Positions 11,501 to 22,880 of a stretch of DNA of 64,000 nt are shown one piece after another. Each line of letters starts with the position of its first letter. The stretch's first letter is position 1. Where the stretch lies: the NCBI RefSeq assembly GCF_032854445.1, contig NC_088301.1:27700402-27764401 (forward strand), read 5' to 3'. A program made the position numbers and the translations under genes. This DNA is from Liolophura sinensis (Eukaryota; Mollusca; Polyplacophora; Chitonida; Chitonidae). The notes beneath the pieces were generated by a model, which was not told the origin of the DNA, did not search any database, and saw only the letters and a list, made by a program, of their open reading frames with translations.

Positions 11501-14500
11501 CGCCGGCACGCTATTGGTTAGTTTGGGGATTGTCATGACAATTCGCAAACAGTACAATTAGCTATGTTCCTTATTAGTTTACATTTATACAACAATATTT
11601 TCGAGACATATCAGAACAAACTGGAATACCCTCTACTGTTTTTGCATGGTAAAGTATTTATTATGAAGTGCGAAGAACGTCTGATAAAAAAAACTAAATA
11701 ATCCTGAGAATATAATTTAACTCACATAAAACAGAAATGTGGCCACTCGGTCACCAGAATGGTAAAGTTCCATGGATTCTCCATTCATTTTGGTGTTAGA
11801 ATTATTCTGAAATCAATAAAACGTCAGATGAAATCGGTAATTTTTTTTTTAAGTTTTTATACCAACCCTTATGGTTCATTTTAATTGTCGTTTCTCCTTT
11901 ACTTATTTATTTATTTGTTTGGTGTTTTACGCCGTACTCAAGAATATTTCACTTATACGACAGCGACCAGTATTATGGTGGGTGGAAAGCGGGCAAAGCC
12001 CGCGGGGAGAAACACGACCATCCGCAGGTTACTGGCAGACCTTCCCACATATGGCGTTTCTCCTTTATAACATGAAGTCCAGCATATTATAGATGGAGAA
12101 AACCTCTGTGCCGAGAGTAAATCACTGACCTTTGGCAAGTTAATTTCCGGTACTGAAGATAGTTTTTCCGTGCATGACGTATCATATTGGTAGGAGTCCG
12201 GCGCTCTTCAGCGAACTACATGTAAGACTACACGAAAGATCAATGTTAACCGCATATTGTCACCAAGATCCCTTAGAATAACCGTGCGTTTCATGATATG
12301 ATTCTATAAAAAGTTTTGGCATGATACACAGTAACTTGTCTACAGGATACATGTAGTTTGATGCACAGCAAATAACTTATATGCAATGTTTTGAAACGGC
12401 AAATTTAGCTTTTGTTATAGTGTTTCTGCGAGTGTTACATGCTAACCTAGCAACATGCCGTGATAAGCAATTCCGCGATGGCAATGATGCATAACAAGTA
12501 CTAGGTAAAAATACTCACAAAAAAGTCATAATGCGGCTCGTACATTCCCCCTATTCCATAATTCAGCACCTGGAAGTGAAAGCAGTCATCACATGTAGTT
12601 ATGTTGCTGAAAAGATTGGAGGTGTGATGAGGTGTGATTATATCATGACTTTCTTTCAGAGAAAAGTGAATAGCTACCAATTCTGAGCTACTTCATCATG
12701 TTACAACATTGTTGTCGCAACAACATCTAAACAACATATCCCTTGTGCTTTAAGGACAGGGACTGGTGGCTAAAATCAGGCTTACATTAAATCTAAGAAC
12801 TAGCATGGTTAATTCATTCGTGGCATAGAAAGATCTACATTTGTACAGTAAGATTTTATTTACTCTTTCTTCTTTACATCATCTCTAAGAATTCTGAATC
12901 AACTTAATTCGTCGAATGGAGAATCATGCAAGATCATTGGTACAATAAGATCTTTCTACCTGTTAATATTCTTCCTGTTACAATATATGACACAGTCATA
13001 ATTTAACCCGTTACCGTTTTCGTCGAATCCTATATAGAGCACGAATCATACGCCAAACAGCTATATTCGAGTTAAAACATCTTGTTACTATACTTTTACC
13101 TATTTAAGAAGAAACCATTTTTGCTGTCATTATTCTGGTCGAACATATTGCCGTCAGATCAGTTAAGCTACGTGTGTATAAAAAAAATCTGTGTTAAACC
13201 CATTAATTTTACATGGAAGGTCTTGTTGATCCCGCCATTTTTTTCTTTCCTGTTCAGGCTTAACCACCGGAATTTTACGACATACGTTCACACCCCTCAT
13301 AATGCAGGTTTCAACAACGTCGATTTTCAGACCCACTTTCATAATTTTACGTCTTATTCAGCGCTCTTCAGGCTATTTAGTATCCCTCACTGTCGTAATT
13401 AAGACTTACATTCCTTTCGTCTTACCTGTAGCTCTTCTGAATGGCTGGAGTATTTTTTCTCCTCCAGAGACATCCCTGTAATTAACTCCACTCTATGCGT
13501 GACCCTGCTTATGACCTCATCATTGTCCTTCAGCCAAGCACTGCAGGTACACAGAAGACGATAGGAAACCAATTTGATAATAATGAGGGAGGAAAGTATG
13601 ATAATAATGAGAGGGGAAAATATGATAATAATAAGGGGAAAAGTGTGATAATAATGAAAGAGGAAACAAGGGAAAATATGATAATAATGAGAGTGGGAAT
13701 ACTAAAGAAACGAGAACGAGAAGAAGAATTGGTTATCTCCAAGATGACGTTAATCCTATTTATGCTTCAATTATATCCTATAGTGATGAGAAAAGCCGAA
13801 TAATAATACGCATGAACTGGTTGGAATAACACTGGTAATAATAATTACATGTCTGAATTATAACAATGACTTGAAATTACATAACTGTGAAGATAACGGA
13901 CTTCACTAAGCTCAGATTACATTGAGAATCTGCGGAGTACTGGTCGATTTGGTTGAATAATTACAACACTAAATTTTGCTACACCAGACTGGAAATGGCA
14001 GGTGAACAACTGGGAATCTTTCCCTCTTATAGTAATTCGGCCTGAGCTGTATATTGCATTGTTCATTCCTGTTTTGTATTGATAATGTATTACAGACGTA
14101 TTGTAAGAGACTATTGGTAAATCACCTTTGACTAATAAGAAAAGGTAACTCCAGCTCAGGAGATAGGAGATCACTCCACTGGCTATTGCAGACGTGTACT
14201 AAATACATTTTGTTATTGCTGCTATATACCTGATTTACACGTGAAAATCGACGGTTAAAACTCTCGAATGTGTTAAACGATATATAATGCTGACGAATAA
14301 CACATATTATTTTCCAATAAGAAATGTACTATACGCAAAGACAACTGTTGTTTCTCCTACCTCTGACTTATGCGCATGTCCGACATGATCTCCTGCCCGA
14401 TGACTACTGACCGGCTCAGCTGTAACAAAAAACACAGGTACTGATGATCCTGCATCATCGTATACAAAACGTTTTTGAAAAAAACTGTTGTAAAATTTTA

Positions 14501-17500
14501 TGATTTCAGAAATGATCTTACCATCTTCAGTGCCAAATCCTTGATGTGCTGCATTTCGCTCTCGTATATGACGTCATAAAACATGCTTATTCTTGGATCC
14601 AGGGAGAGAATCTCTTCTTTCGAGACGTAAACTGGTATCTTCGTTTTCTTGTACTGACATATACCATTTTTCGGAGTTCCCTGTAGATTAATACATATAC
14701 AATCTTATAGAAAGGGATCGATTCACTGATGTATTGCTTGTTAACTTGATGATTGATTTGTATATGTTACGTATACGTTTTCAAATTGTCTGATGGTGTG
14801 AAATTCCCGCAATGGTTGCATGTGGTCTTCAATGTACTTTAGACTGCGCAAGCGGCCACACGAGCGCCGCCGATCGCTTATTGTCGCCAAGGCCTCCATT
14901 AAGAGTGACAGCAAGTGAATCTATAGAATCTATGTCCAAGGCGAGGATTGACCCAATACCTCTAATGACTGATGGGCAAGCATCTTAATCATTTGGCTTC
15001 AAGCTGCTTCTAACGGTTGAATGTAGATAAATTAACCGTTATTTCGTACTTAATTACTCCGTAGCACTTCCCGTACCTTTTTACCGCTGCAAAGAGCCTC
15101 GTACTTTTGGATCAGTTTGGAGTGTTTTTTTCGACGAATTGTATGTTTTCTCTTGCTTTTGGGAACTTTGTCTGCTCTTGTCTGGAAAAAGGCAATGTCC
15201 CTCTTCAGGGCTTTGTTGTCAGGCGCTGAAACAAACAGTTAATTTACGTCGGTAATTCAATTAGAGAAAAAAGCTCTAAATTAACAGGGGCCAGCTTTAA
15301 TGGCCTCTAACATATTAACTTTGCATGGTAATCTTCACCTTGTCGATACAGAACAAATGAACGTCATTGTCAGTGTGACTAGCTCGGTTAAATTTTCTGC
15401 ATTCGTCAGTTCTGCAACCGTTAACAAGAAATTGTGCTTAAAAAACAGCTAAAAACAAGATAGTAATCCTCAACAGCATACACCATAGTGAAGATCGATC
15501 ACGTCACATTGCGTGCATTAGAACGAATCAGGGCGTAATGCCTTCCCTGAAATGGTGACGTTTTCAGGAGCCTTACATTAACGTATACGGTAGTTCTGCG
15601 TGTACTTCCAATTGTCTTGTCGGATGGAATGTTGTAGATTCATTGGTTCGAATCTCCATAGAGCTACCAGCGGAGACATCGGCCTGGGATCGATTATTAT
15701 AAGTAAGTACATGTATTTACGCCTGCACGGCAACAGGAGTTTTTGCGTCCATACAAATTTCACACTTACCCAGTTTCAAGGCTTTCTTTGTCATTTCCAA
15801 GGCTTTCCATGACATTGATTCCTGGTTAAACAATCAACATATATAGCAGATAAAACGAATGATAAAGTGACGGAGTGAAAAATCGGCTCCGTCTGTTTTA
15901 TCTCGGTTCAAAATTGTCGTCTTTTTGGTGAACTTGACATTTTCCGTAGCTGCTGTATTCGCCTGTGATGCAAATCAGCAGTGTCAGAGCCCAGAGATTA
16001 ATGGGCATATCAGTAACCTTATGTTAAAGAAGGGTATATTGTTCAGCAAATAACAGCAAAACTCGACAAGCATAGTGACGCCACACCATTTTTTTTTTCT
16101 CATAATGAAATGTGTAATGACGTCAGAATAGCTAATTAATCAGTGAGTTCACACTGAAGCCTATTTAATTCATATATCATTGCTTAATTTCTATATGTTG
16201 ACCGTCGGATTAAGATGGAGGTAGGGCCTAACCACTGAGAACGTTCTCAAAGAGCTCTTTGCTCAATCACATGGATTTTCCGGTCGCTTATTTCATTTGC
16301 GTTCCTACTGATTTGGGACCCTTCGTGGCCGTCTGCTAGGCGAGGGGAAAGGGACTCGTCTGAACTTAACGCTGCTGGATACCCATGTAAGACCAATTAC
16401 CGTCATGCAGGAATTCGCCTTAAATTAAGAATGGCCTACAAGGCTACAATAAATACAATTGACACTATGGAAAGCCCATGTGTTTCTGAAGCAGCCATAT
16501 ACAGTAGGGATGTGATACTGTAACACCAAAAGGTTAAATTGACCGAGTCAGCAAAACTGAGGTCAAGGGAATAAAACTGAATGAACATTAGGGTTATTTC
16601 CACGGCTCTTGTGTTGTAACTATATACTAGTGGCATATATACAGCAACAGCTGGTTGGGATCTGACAGCAGACTCCGTCGAGACGAGGCAAAAGGTGTTA
16701 CCGCAACAGATTGCCAATCGGTGTCTCCATGACAACGATCAAGTACACTTAATCGTGTGACCCGTTAGCCATCAACCACTAATTTACTAATAGATATACT
16801 CCACGACATTTCTGTACAGATACACAATATTTCGTATTACAAGTAAGGTAAATAGAGTACTTTACGAAAAGTAACTGTTGTAAGTTTTCGGCATTGACAT
16901 ACTATCGAATTACGTGCGTCATTTGAAAAAGATCCCTTACATATATAACTACACCATGCAGTTCAGCGGCATACGCGCATTCATTACACTCAACGAAGCA
17001 CATTTACCCTAGACATTTCATCACCAGAGAATAGGTGAAATACAGTCGACGTAAGGCAATTAGGACATTCATTCTACTCACGAATATATCAATATACTTT
17101 GTGAGTGATAAAGCCACCAGTAGAACATAAATCAGATGTGAGGAGCAAGATTTTGTCAATATCAAACTCTCTTTGAAAGCAATACTGGGTAGTGTGAGGA
17201 TTTTATGCAATTAGAAGAATATAAGTGAGAAATACTAAGTAATTAATTACCCACACTCTTTGTGCTGGATATCAAATGATCTCTCACATTCAGTGTTTCT
17301 ATAGTGATAGTGTGCCGTTTCCTGATCTGTCTTGCTAAAAACTTCGAATTTTATAGTATAAGTTTTAAAACGTTTCAGATTACACATTTTTGAGCAAAAT
17401 GTATAGAAATATTCCAGAAATTGTTTTCTGTTGGAATTTATGTTGGGGTCCAGCTTATTACATTAAAAGTGAAGTAGAGTGTTAAGGATTTAGTTAGTTT

Positions 17501-20332
17501 CAAAATTCCAAGCCCAATGCCAATTCCAAGGCTGAATTGCGCTTACCCTGTGGTAAATACTGGCCATGTTCCGATAAAACTTTATTGCATCTTTCTTGTT
17601 AACTCCACTTATTGCTCTATACAAGCCTGCGTTCAGCCACTTGAGACATTCGTAATACATTCCTTTCTCATCTAAAGTCTTCACGATATGAAAGAGGTCG
17701 TCATCAGTGATTGGGTTTGTCTGACTGTCGTAGATTCGTCCCTCGAGGAGTTCCGTCAGGTTCAACGAGTACACGTTAGACAAACGGACCAGTGAGAGCG
17801 CTGTACCCTTGCTGTCATTGTCCAAGGGCCACTGTCCTTTCTTCTTTGCTCGCGTGTAAAGTTTTTTAACCCCTGAAACACATTACAATTAAAATGTGCA
17901 TGAGTTTTCTTACAACGATTAAAATAGATTACAAATGATCCATGTAAATTATGTTTTAGATTGGTTGTAAAATTTATATCTGATTCTATAAACTTGAAAA
18001 CATCGTTCAAAAAATAACAATTCACGTTGTGTTAATAGGACTTTAAATACATGTTCATTAACTGGTTGCTTTTAAACCTACACAGAAATATGCGAGTCAA
18101 GGAAAAAACATACAGAGAAAACTTTAGACCGAGGAGTGGACACCGTACGTTTTCATTATTTGACGTTGTTTAATGAAAGCATCATTTAATCAGTGAAACA
18201 TGATCATTCACTGAAGCATCACCATGAGCTGAGGCATAGCCAATCACCGACGCAACATCGATCACTGAAGAATCATCATCGCTAAAGTCACAACAGCGAA
18301 ACGACATCGATGCAGTAAAAACGCAATAAAGCAACCCCAATGCAAACAGCAGTATCAATGCAAACAGCAGTATCAATGCAAACAGCAGCATAAATGCAAC
18401 AGAACCCATGAAGAATTGCGTCGAAAAATCATCAATGAGGGTAGACTACGCATCAGTTGAACCAAGGTTGTTACTAAAGCCTCACTCACTCACCGACGGC
18501 ATTCACAGTCTGCCAGTCCTCGCACTCTTCACATATGATTGTAATCTATCAGATCCACCCAAGAAGACGTCATCCGCCTAGCCAGGTGGTAACTATTAAT
18601 GGGATTCTCTAAGAAATTAACTCTACTGACATCCTTGTCGTGAAAAGCCTTCAGTTCTTTATATACGCTGAAAACAAAAATGAATTCATTTATTGTATAT
18701 GCAATCTGCCAGTTAAAAATACATGAAGCGTTAAAAAATGTTAGTGCTACACTAAAAAAATTAATCTGTTAATTTTAACAGAAAGTCTTTCGTCTGAATG
18801 TAATGTACTTTTGCGGCAGATTGTTCTGTTAAATATAACACACCCATTCTATTAATTCAACATAAAGATTCTATTAGACTAAGATGATTATATTATGTTG
18901 AATATGACAGAATATTGCGTTATAATAACAGAATACATTCTAGCATCACTCAGACAACAGACTTTCTATTAAAATTAACAGATTAATTTTTTGAGTGTAT
19001 ATCAGTCTCTGGGGGAAATTGCACTGTCTTGTACTTGGAGATTATACTATACAATTTGGATGTCGAATATGGCTGATATATCCAGAACTATGACTGCCAT
19101 ATATAAAGTGAAAACTAGTAAAGCGCATAAACATGGCGATTTCGCCGTTACAAAATGTGACAAATATTAAAGAAAACATAAAAACCATGTCAAAAGCAGA
19201 TGAAAAAGGATGAAATCTTATTTGCAAATATGATGTTCAAAATTCTTTCTTTCGGCAAAAAACGGTATTTGAATATGTTTTGGTATGGTGAGCATTTGGG
19301 ACCAAGACTCGGTAGGCCTATATATCGTCTTTGTTTGGTAATGTTCTAAATAAGGATGTGACGCATGTCTAATAAATTTACTTGAATGTAAATTTGTCGT
19401 TTATATACAAACACTTGCCTTTAATCTGAATTATGCAAGCTAATATTTATGATTATTGAAACATATTTATCAAACATATGCTACATCCTTATTTGTAACA
19501 TTATTAAACAAAGACTATTTCCACCAAGAGGTGGTCCCCAATACCCACCATACAAAAATTATTCAAATGTCTTTTTCTCTTTACAGAAAAATCTAAAATA
19601 ATATTAAAGGCCGTATTTACAACTAACTTTTCGCACTCTTTCATCTGAAATTTATATAAGTTTTATGTTTTCTCCACTTTTAATATGATCGTTACGGACC
19701 ACAAACCCCAGAGATGATACCTGAGCCACGTACTATTAACATTTCCCATGAGGAACAAATAAACCGAATGTTAGTTCATTCAAATATTTGGACCAAATGC
19801 CATGAGTATTATCTTTAATACAGAATTCAGAAGAAACGTCTGCCTGTATGTCTGTATTTAAGCACGCATGCATGTCTGTCTGTCTGTCTGTCTGTCTGCA
19901 TGTCTCCTTTCTATTTCCTCAACCGGCGTATATTCGATCGACTTCACATTTGCTGGGTGTGTTGCTGAGGACATAAGAAAGTTTAGTGTTCCGCTATTCC
20001 AAAAGATGACTATTTCATATGCAAATTAGGCAATGATGACATCACAAATGGGTAGTGTATTAGTTGATTATAACAGAAGATTTATTCTTTACAATAAATA
20101 AATAAATAAATCGTAACACTTACTTTTCCCATTCAGGTTCCACATTTCTCTCAGCATTGGCCTGCACCTTAATATAAGTGTCCACAGCCTTGAGTAATTT
20201 CTCCTCGAGAACCAGCAACGCTCCCATTCTGTCCGTAGACGTAAAAATATCTCCGTGAACGACTACATTACCTAATAGAAAACCTAGCAGAAGATAGGAA
20301 ACTAGTCCCAACCTTGGGAAATTCATTTTCAT
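8511..20332 (-). CDS. Prolyl 4-hydroxylase subunit alpha-like gene (13 exons, catalytic residues intact)
   Basis: P4HA hydroxylates proline in collagen-type X-Pro-Gly sequences in the ER lumen, using Fe(II), 2-oxoglutarate, O2 and ascorbate, usually in a tetramer with PDI. Homology with the alpha-subunit family is clear over the whole length. Residues 1-27 form a signal peptide, followed by the N-terminal dimerisation region (about 28-125), the peptide-substrate-binding helical repeats (about 128-255) and the dioxygenase domain (about 330-537). HYD (about residues 427-429), the distal His in LHAGCPVL and the Lys in GSKW supply the iron and 2-oxoglutarate ligands. The predicted length of about 537 residues matches the usual 530-550. 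Exons (minus strand, 5' to 3'): 20332-20124, 18667-18494, 17873-17547, 15821-15770, 15225-15077, 14680-14522, 14419-14361, 13540-13426, 12569-12519, 12303-12232, 10774-10706, 9161-9065, 8593-8511. Exons 3 to 13 join in frame at GT-AG sites. Exon 2 has a one-base break, and its phase does not fit exon 3. No ER-retention tail is seen; the family normally relies on PDI for retention. Confidence 0.9.
9065..9161 (-). CDS. P4HA-like (minus) exon 12: distal His and 2-oxoglutarate Lys
   Basis: Reads GAAAFWYNLRRHTWGDNRT, then LHAGCPVLLGSKW. The His is the third iron ligand and the Lys of SKW binds the C5 carboxylate of 2-oxoglutarate. Acceptor TTTTGCAG, donor GTAAGA, phase 1. Confidence 0.95.
9310..9620. 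repeat. Diffuse tandem repeat around GGTGCTGAAGGTTT
   Basis: At least seven spaced, diverged copies of a GTGNTGAAGGT core occur over 300 bases, inside the intron between exons 11 and 12 of the minus-strand P4HA-like gene. Confidence 0.45.
10706..10774 (-). CDS. P4HA-like (minus) exon 11
   Basis: A 69-bp exon reading LNDVKAGGATVFPEV and VPVKK, a near-exact match to the P4HA S-D-V-x-A-G-G-A-T-V-F-P strand. Acceptor TTTCAG, donor GTACTA. Confidence 0.93.
11899..12053 (-). mobile_element. SINE family A, head missing
   Basis: Reversed 3' two-thirds of the element, ending at CTTCCCACATATGG. It is intronic to the minus-strand P4HA-like gene. Confidence 0.8.
12232..12303 (-). CDS. P4HA-like (minus) exon 10 (divergent)
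   Basis: A 72-bp, phase 0-0 exon ending LRDLGDNMRLTLIFR. It lies where the family has E-L-G-T-G-N-R-I-A-T-W-L-F-Y. Similarity is modest and the donor GTAGTC is weak. Length, position and phase all fit. Confidence 0.65.
12519..12569 (-). CDS. P4HA-like (minus) exon 9: HxD iron-binding motif
   Basis: A 51-bp exon reading VLNYGIGGMYEPHYDFF. It carries the HxD iron ligands as HYD and the tyrosine of the conserved N-Y-G-x-G-G-x-Y-x-x-H. Acceptor TTCCAG, donor GTGAGT, phase 0 at both ends. Confidence 0.93.
13426..13540 (-). CDS. P4HA-like (minus) exon 8
   Basis: Reads AWLKDNDEVISRVTHRVEL, then ITGM and SHSEELQ, matching the family's AWL ... V-x-x-I-x-x-R-I-x-x-x-T-G-L ... EELQ. Acceptor CCTGCAG, donor GTAAGA. 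Thirty-eight codons plus the completing base fit exactly. Confidence 0.9.
13573..13697. repeat. Purine-rich minisatellite (GATAATAATGAGAGGGGAAAA-type)
   Basis: Four to five copies of a 27-29 bp purine-rich unit starting GATAATAATGA. It lies in the intron just upstream of exon 8 of the minus-strand gene, 30 bases from its acceptor. Confidence 0.75.
14361..14419 (-). CDS. P4HA-like (minus) exon 7
   Basis: A 59-bp exon reading LSRSVVIGQEIMSDMRISQ, equivalent to the family segment L-A-R-A-T-V ... Y-R-V-S-K. Acceptor GTTACAG, donor GTAGGA, phase 2 out. Confidence 0.82.
14522..14680 (-). CDS. P4HA-like (minus) exon 6: start of dioxygenase domain
   Basis: Gives 53 codons including KIPVYVSKEEILSLDPRI and FYDVIYESEMQHIKDLA, which match the P4HA segment that runs from the basic strand into the E-I-x-x-I-K-x-L-A helix. 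Acceptor CTACAG, donor GTAAGA, phase 0 at both ends. Confidence 0.87.
15077..15225 (-). CDS. P4HA-like (minus) exon 5: inter-domain linker
   Basis: Begins APDNKALKRDIAFF, the classic P4HA junction after the repeat domain. A lysine- and arginine-rich linker follows, ending YEALCSGKK. Acceptor TTTCAG, donor GTACGG, phase 0 out. Confidence 0.87.
15770..15821 (-). CDS. P4HA-like (minus) exon 4
   Basis: A 52-bp exon giving ESMSWKALEMTKKALKL, the last helix of the repeat domain (family pattern KAL-x-x-TKK-x-L-x-L). The donor is GTAAGT, phase 1. The matching exon of the plus-strand gene (33465-33516) is also 52 bp. Confidence 0.85.
17547..17873 (-). CDS. P4HA-like (minus) exon 3: peptide-substrate-binding region
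   Basis: This exon has 109 open codons between TTTCAG and GTAAGC. It includes ALSLVRLSNVYSLNL and GMYYECLKWLNAG, which match the helical-repeat (TPR-like) substrate-binding domain of P4HA. Phase 0 at both ends. Confidence 0.85.
18330..18386. repeat. Tandem repeat, 20-bp unit x 3
   Basis: AATGCAAACAGCAGTATC is repeated twice, with a third copy changed at the end (AGCAGCATA). Confidence 0.75.
18494..18667 (-). CDS. P4HA-like (minus) exon 2, with one-base frame break
   Basis: After a TTTTCAG acceptor the frame gives NPINSYHLARRM, the conserved helix of the P4HA N-terminal domain, then WVDLI. It then meets TGA (plus-strand 18529-18531). Leaving out one base near 18546 restores ITIICEECEDWQTVNAV, which aligns with the other gene's VLCDDC segment. 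The donor is GTGAGT, phase 1 after correction, whereas exon 3 needs phase 0. A run of four G at the exon 3 start could hide a second indel. Confidence 0.7.
18750..18997. mobile_element. MITE with about 47-bp terminal inverted repeats and TA duplication
   Basis: The ends are CACTAAAAAAATTAATCTGT (left) and the reverse complement of CACTCAAAAAATTAATCTGT (right), with pairing continuing through TTAATTTTAA-AGAAAGTCT. TA flanks both sides (18748-18749, 18998-18999), as for Tc1/mariner-type elements. There is no coding frame. It sits in intron 1 of the minus-strand P4HA-like gene. Confidence 0.8.
20124..20332 (-). CDS. P4HA-like (minus) exon 1: signal peptide and start of N-terminal domain
   Basis: The start codon chosen is the ATG at 20332; a second in-frame ATG lies two codons later. 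A hydrophobic stretch with LLLGFLLGNVVV ends in HG and is followed by DIFTSTDRMGALL, which matches the mature N-terminus of P4HA proteins. The donor is GTAAGT, phase 2. An upstream in-frame extension to 20392 has no ATG. Confidence 0.85.
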
Positions 20333-22027
20333 GTTATTTGCGCCGACACCATTGGAAAAAAGTTTCTCTCCGCATCGTTTGAGGTACGTCACCCTAGAGA
20401 TAATGTACAGATATTCATTGACATGTATGCATGCATGGCCACATCATGCTGTCCCAGCTTGATGTCTTTCTCGGATATGAATGAGGTGCTCGACGTGGGG
20501 TTCAGCATTCCACTGGGCAAGCCAGGTGCTGTTGTCGTATTGCATACCATAGAATATCATTGGATATTACTTGGACGTTTACTCCCACACTGACAGACAT
20601 TTTCATTTGTAACTGAACTTATTTTTTTACTTTAAGTAACTTTTTATCATCTCTCGAGACGAAAGTTTTCATCTCAGGTAAGTCTCTAACTCCATTCCAG
20701 TCATAGCTTTACCTGTAGTTTGCGCGTGTTGGTGGAGGGTGTCAGGTTGGAGGGGTATGGGGTTTGGGTAGGCTCCTATACAGCCTCTCAATAAAGAATC
20801 GATCCCCGGGCAATATGTTACCAGTTGACAATAATAGATCTTCTGAACACATTCATAACGCCGATAATCCGGATGATTTTCACCAGCTATCAGACCGCCA
20901 GGCGTGCACGTGAGGCGATTCACGATCTGCGACTTTCATATGCGGGGGGAAGGGGGGGGGGGGGGTGGCAGGGAGCTCGAGGTGACATACGACTGTGTCA
21001 AAATGCCATCAATACATGTTCACAACTCACAACTTTACAAAAATTTATAACCCCACAAAGTTTCATTCGATAACATCAGTCACGCACGCGCATTACACTG
21101 TGCAGAAATTTCACCCGTACTTTAATGTTCTGTTTTGTACAAATTATTCCGAAATAAAATGACTTTTGAAATGAAAAACAATATTCGTTTTACATTTTGA
21201 CAATATATATTTTCACCTTTAAACAGTTTCTTCATTGATTGAATGGTGGATGCTTGTATCAAACGCCCGACAATCTTGTTTCTTCCATTACAGTCATTAT
21301 TGAGAGGGGCTACTAAGCGATCTGAGTTCGGCGAGACTGTGTCATATGCTATCTGTATACGATATATACCTGTTTGTCAAATGCAAAATATCTTCTGCTT
21401 ATTAACTCATGATGTGGTCCTTATTCATGGAAATAAATATATAATAATGGAAATAACATGGAAATCTTCAGTATACTAGGCCCAACTCCATAGATACGAC
21501 GGATTGACGAGCAAACGAAAGGAGTAAAACCAGAGTCTAAGAATTGAGTGCTTAAACGCAACTTTAAGCAGCGAGATTGGCAACCAATATAGGATAGTTG
21601 AGCATGGTAGATGAGCTTTAATGTATGATGACATTTGTACAGCCCTCTGGGTGAATAAGACAACACGGTGTACTATTTTTCATTGACCACTTGTCCTTAG
21701 CCCATCCGGTCAGTTTTTCGAATCTACCTCGCGCTGGTCATCTGCGTTGTACGTTATAATGTTTGTCCCTGAATAGATTTGCCTATTTTTGTGTATGTCC
21801 GTATATGGACAGAACATGGCTTATATTCTGTTATGATAGAAATCCAAATATGTTAAGTGACAGAAAGGCGATGTAGTCCGCACTATGCTTTAATGGAGCA
21901 TTTTTGTTATAAAACAAGCTACAAAATCCCAGACAAATGCTTACTTCAAACGATAAATGTCAACTAAACTGGAAGTATTGGGAAGCTATCTAAAGCAGCT
22001 TTAAGTTGGTTGTCGGTAATTAACCAT

Positions 22028-22285
22028 AGGCTCAATTGGTTAGCGCGCTAGCACAGCGTAATGACCCAGCAGTCTCTCACCAATGCGGTCGCTGTGAGTT
22101 CAAGTCCAGCTCATGCTGACTTCCTCTTCGGCAGTAAGTGGGAAGGTCTGACAGCAACCTGCGGTTGGTCGTTGGTTTTCCCCCGGGCTCTTCCCGGATT
22201 CCTCCCACCATAATGCTGGCCGCCATCGTATAAGTGAAATATTTTGGAGTACGGCGTAAAACAATCAAATAAATAAATAAATAAT
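22028..22285 (+). mobile_element. SINE family A copy
   Basis: Head from GGCTCAATTGGTTAGCGCGC, B box GTTCAAGTCC, tail CAATCAAATAAATAAATAAA. Confidence 0.85.
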
Positions 22286-22539
22286 TAACCATGCAACTCA
22301 TCAGTACTTTCTGAACATCAAATTGGTTGGATCACACACTTTAAACAAGAATCAAAGGACTAGAACCGTTGTGCCAAAGATTAAAAGTTTTGCCCCATTC
22401 GATTGGTTCAAACGATGTAAAAACAGCGTCTAGACACTTCTCTCATATACAGATAAATGATAAATTCTAAATGTAGGCGTTTGATTTTGTTCGGATCATA
22501 AGCATGTATTGACCAAGAAAACTTCACCCATCTTATATG

Positions 22540-22880
22540 ATTTATTTTTATTTATTTGATTGGTGTTTCACGCGGTACTCAAGAATATTTCACTTATACG
22601 ACGGCAGTCAGCATTATGGTGGAAGGAAAGCCGGGGGAAACCCACGACCATGGGTTGTTGGAAAACCTTCCCACGTACGACCCTAGAGGAAACCAGTATG
22701 AGCTGGACTTGAACTCACAGCGACAGCATTTGATTCATGTTTCATGCCGTACTCAAGAATATTTCACTTATACGACAGCGGCCAGCATTATGGTGGGTGG
22801 AATCCAGGAAGAGCCCCAGGGTGGGGTGGGGGGAACCCACGACCATCCGCAGGTTACGCCAGATTTTCCCACGTGCGGCC
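22540..22880 (-). mobile_element. Two family A copies in tandem (dimer-like), same orientation
   Basis: A first reversed copy (22540-22730) breaks off at GACAGCATTTGATTCATG. It passes directly into a second reversed 3' end at about 22735 (TTTCATGCCGTACTCAAGAA), which runs to CCCACGTGCGGCCC. Confidence 0.75.

Noticed and set aside
13917-14174. Minus-strand frame SGVAKFSVVIIQPNRPVLRR after a CCAG, first taken as exon 8
   Set aside because: Its phase gives an immediate stop; the segment at 13426-13540 fits sequence, phase and length.
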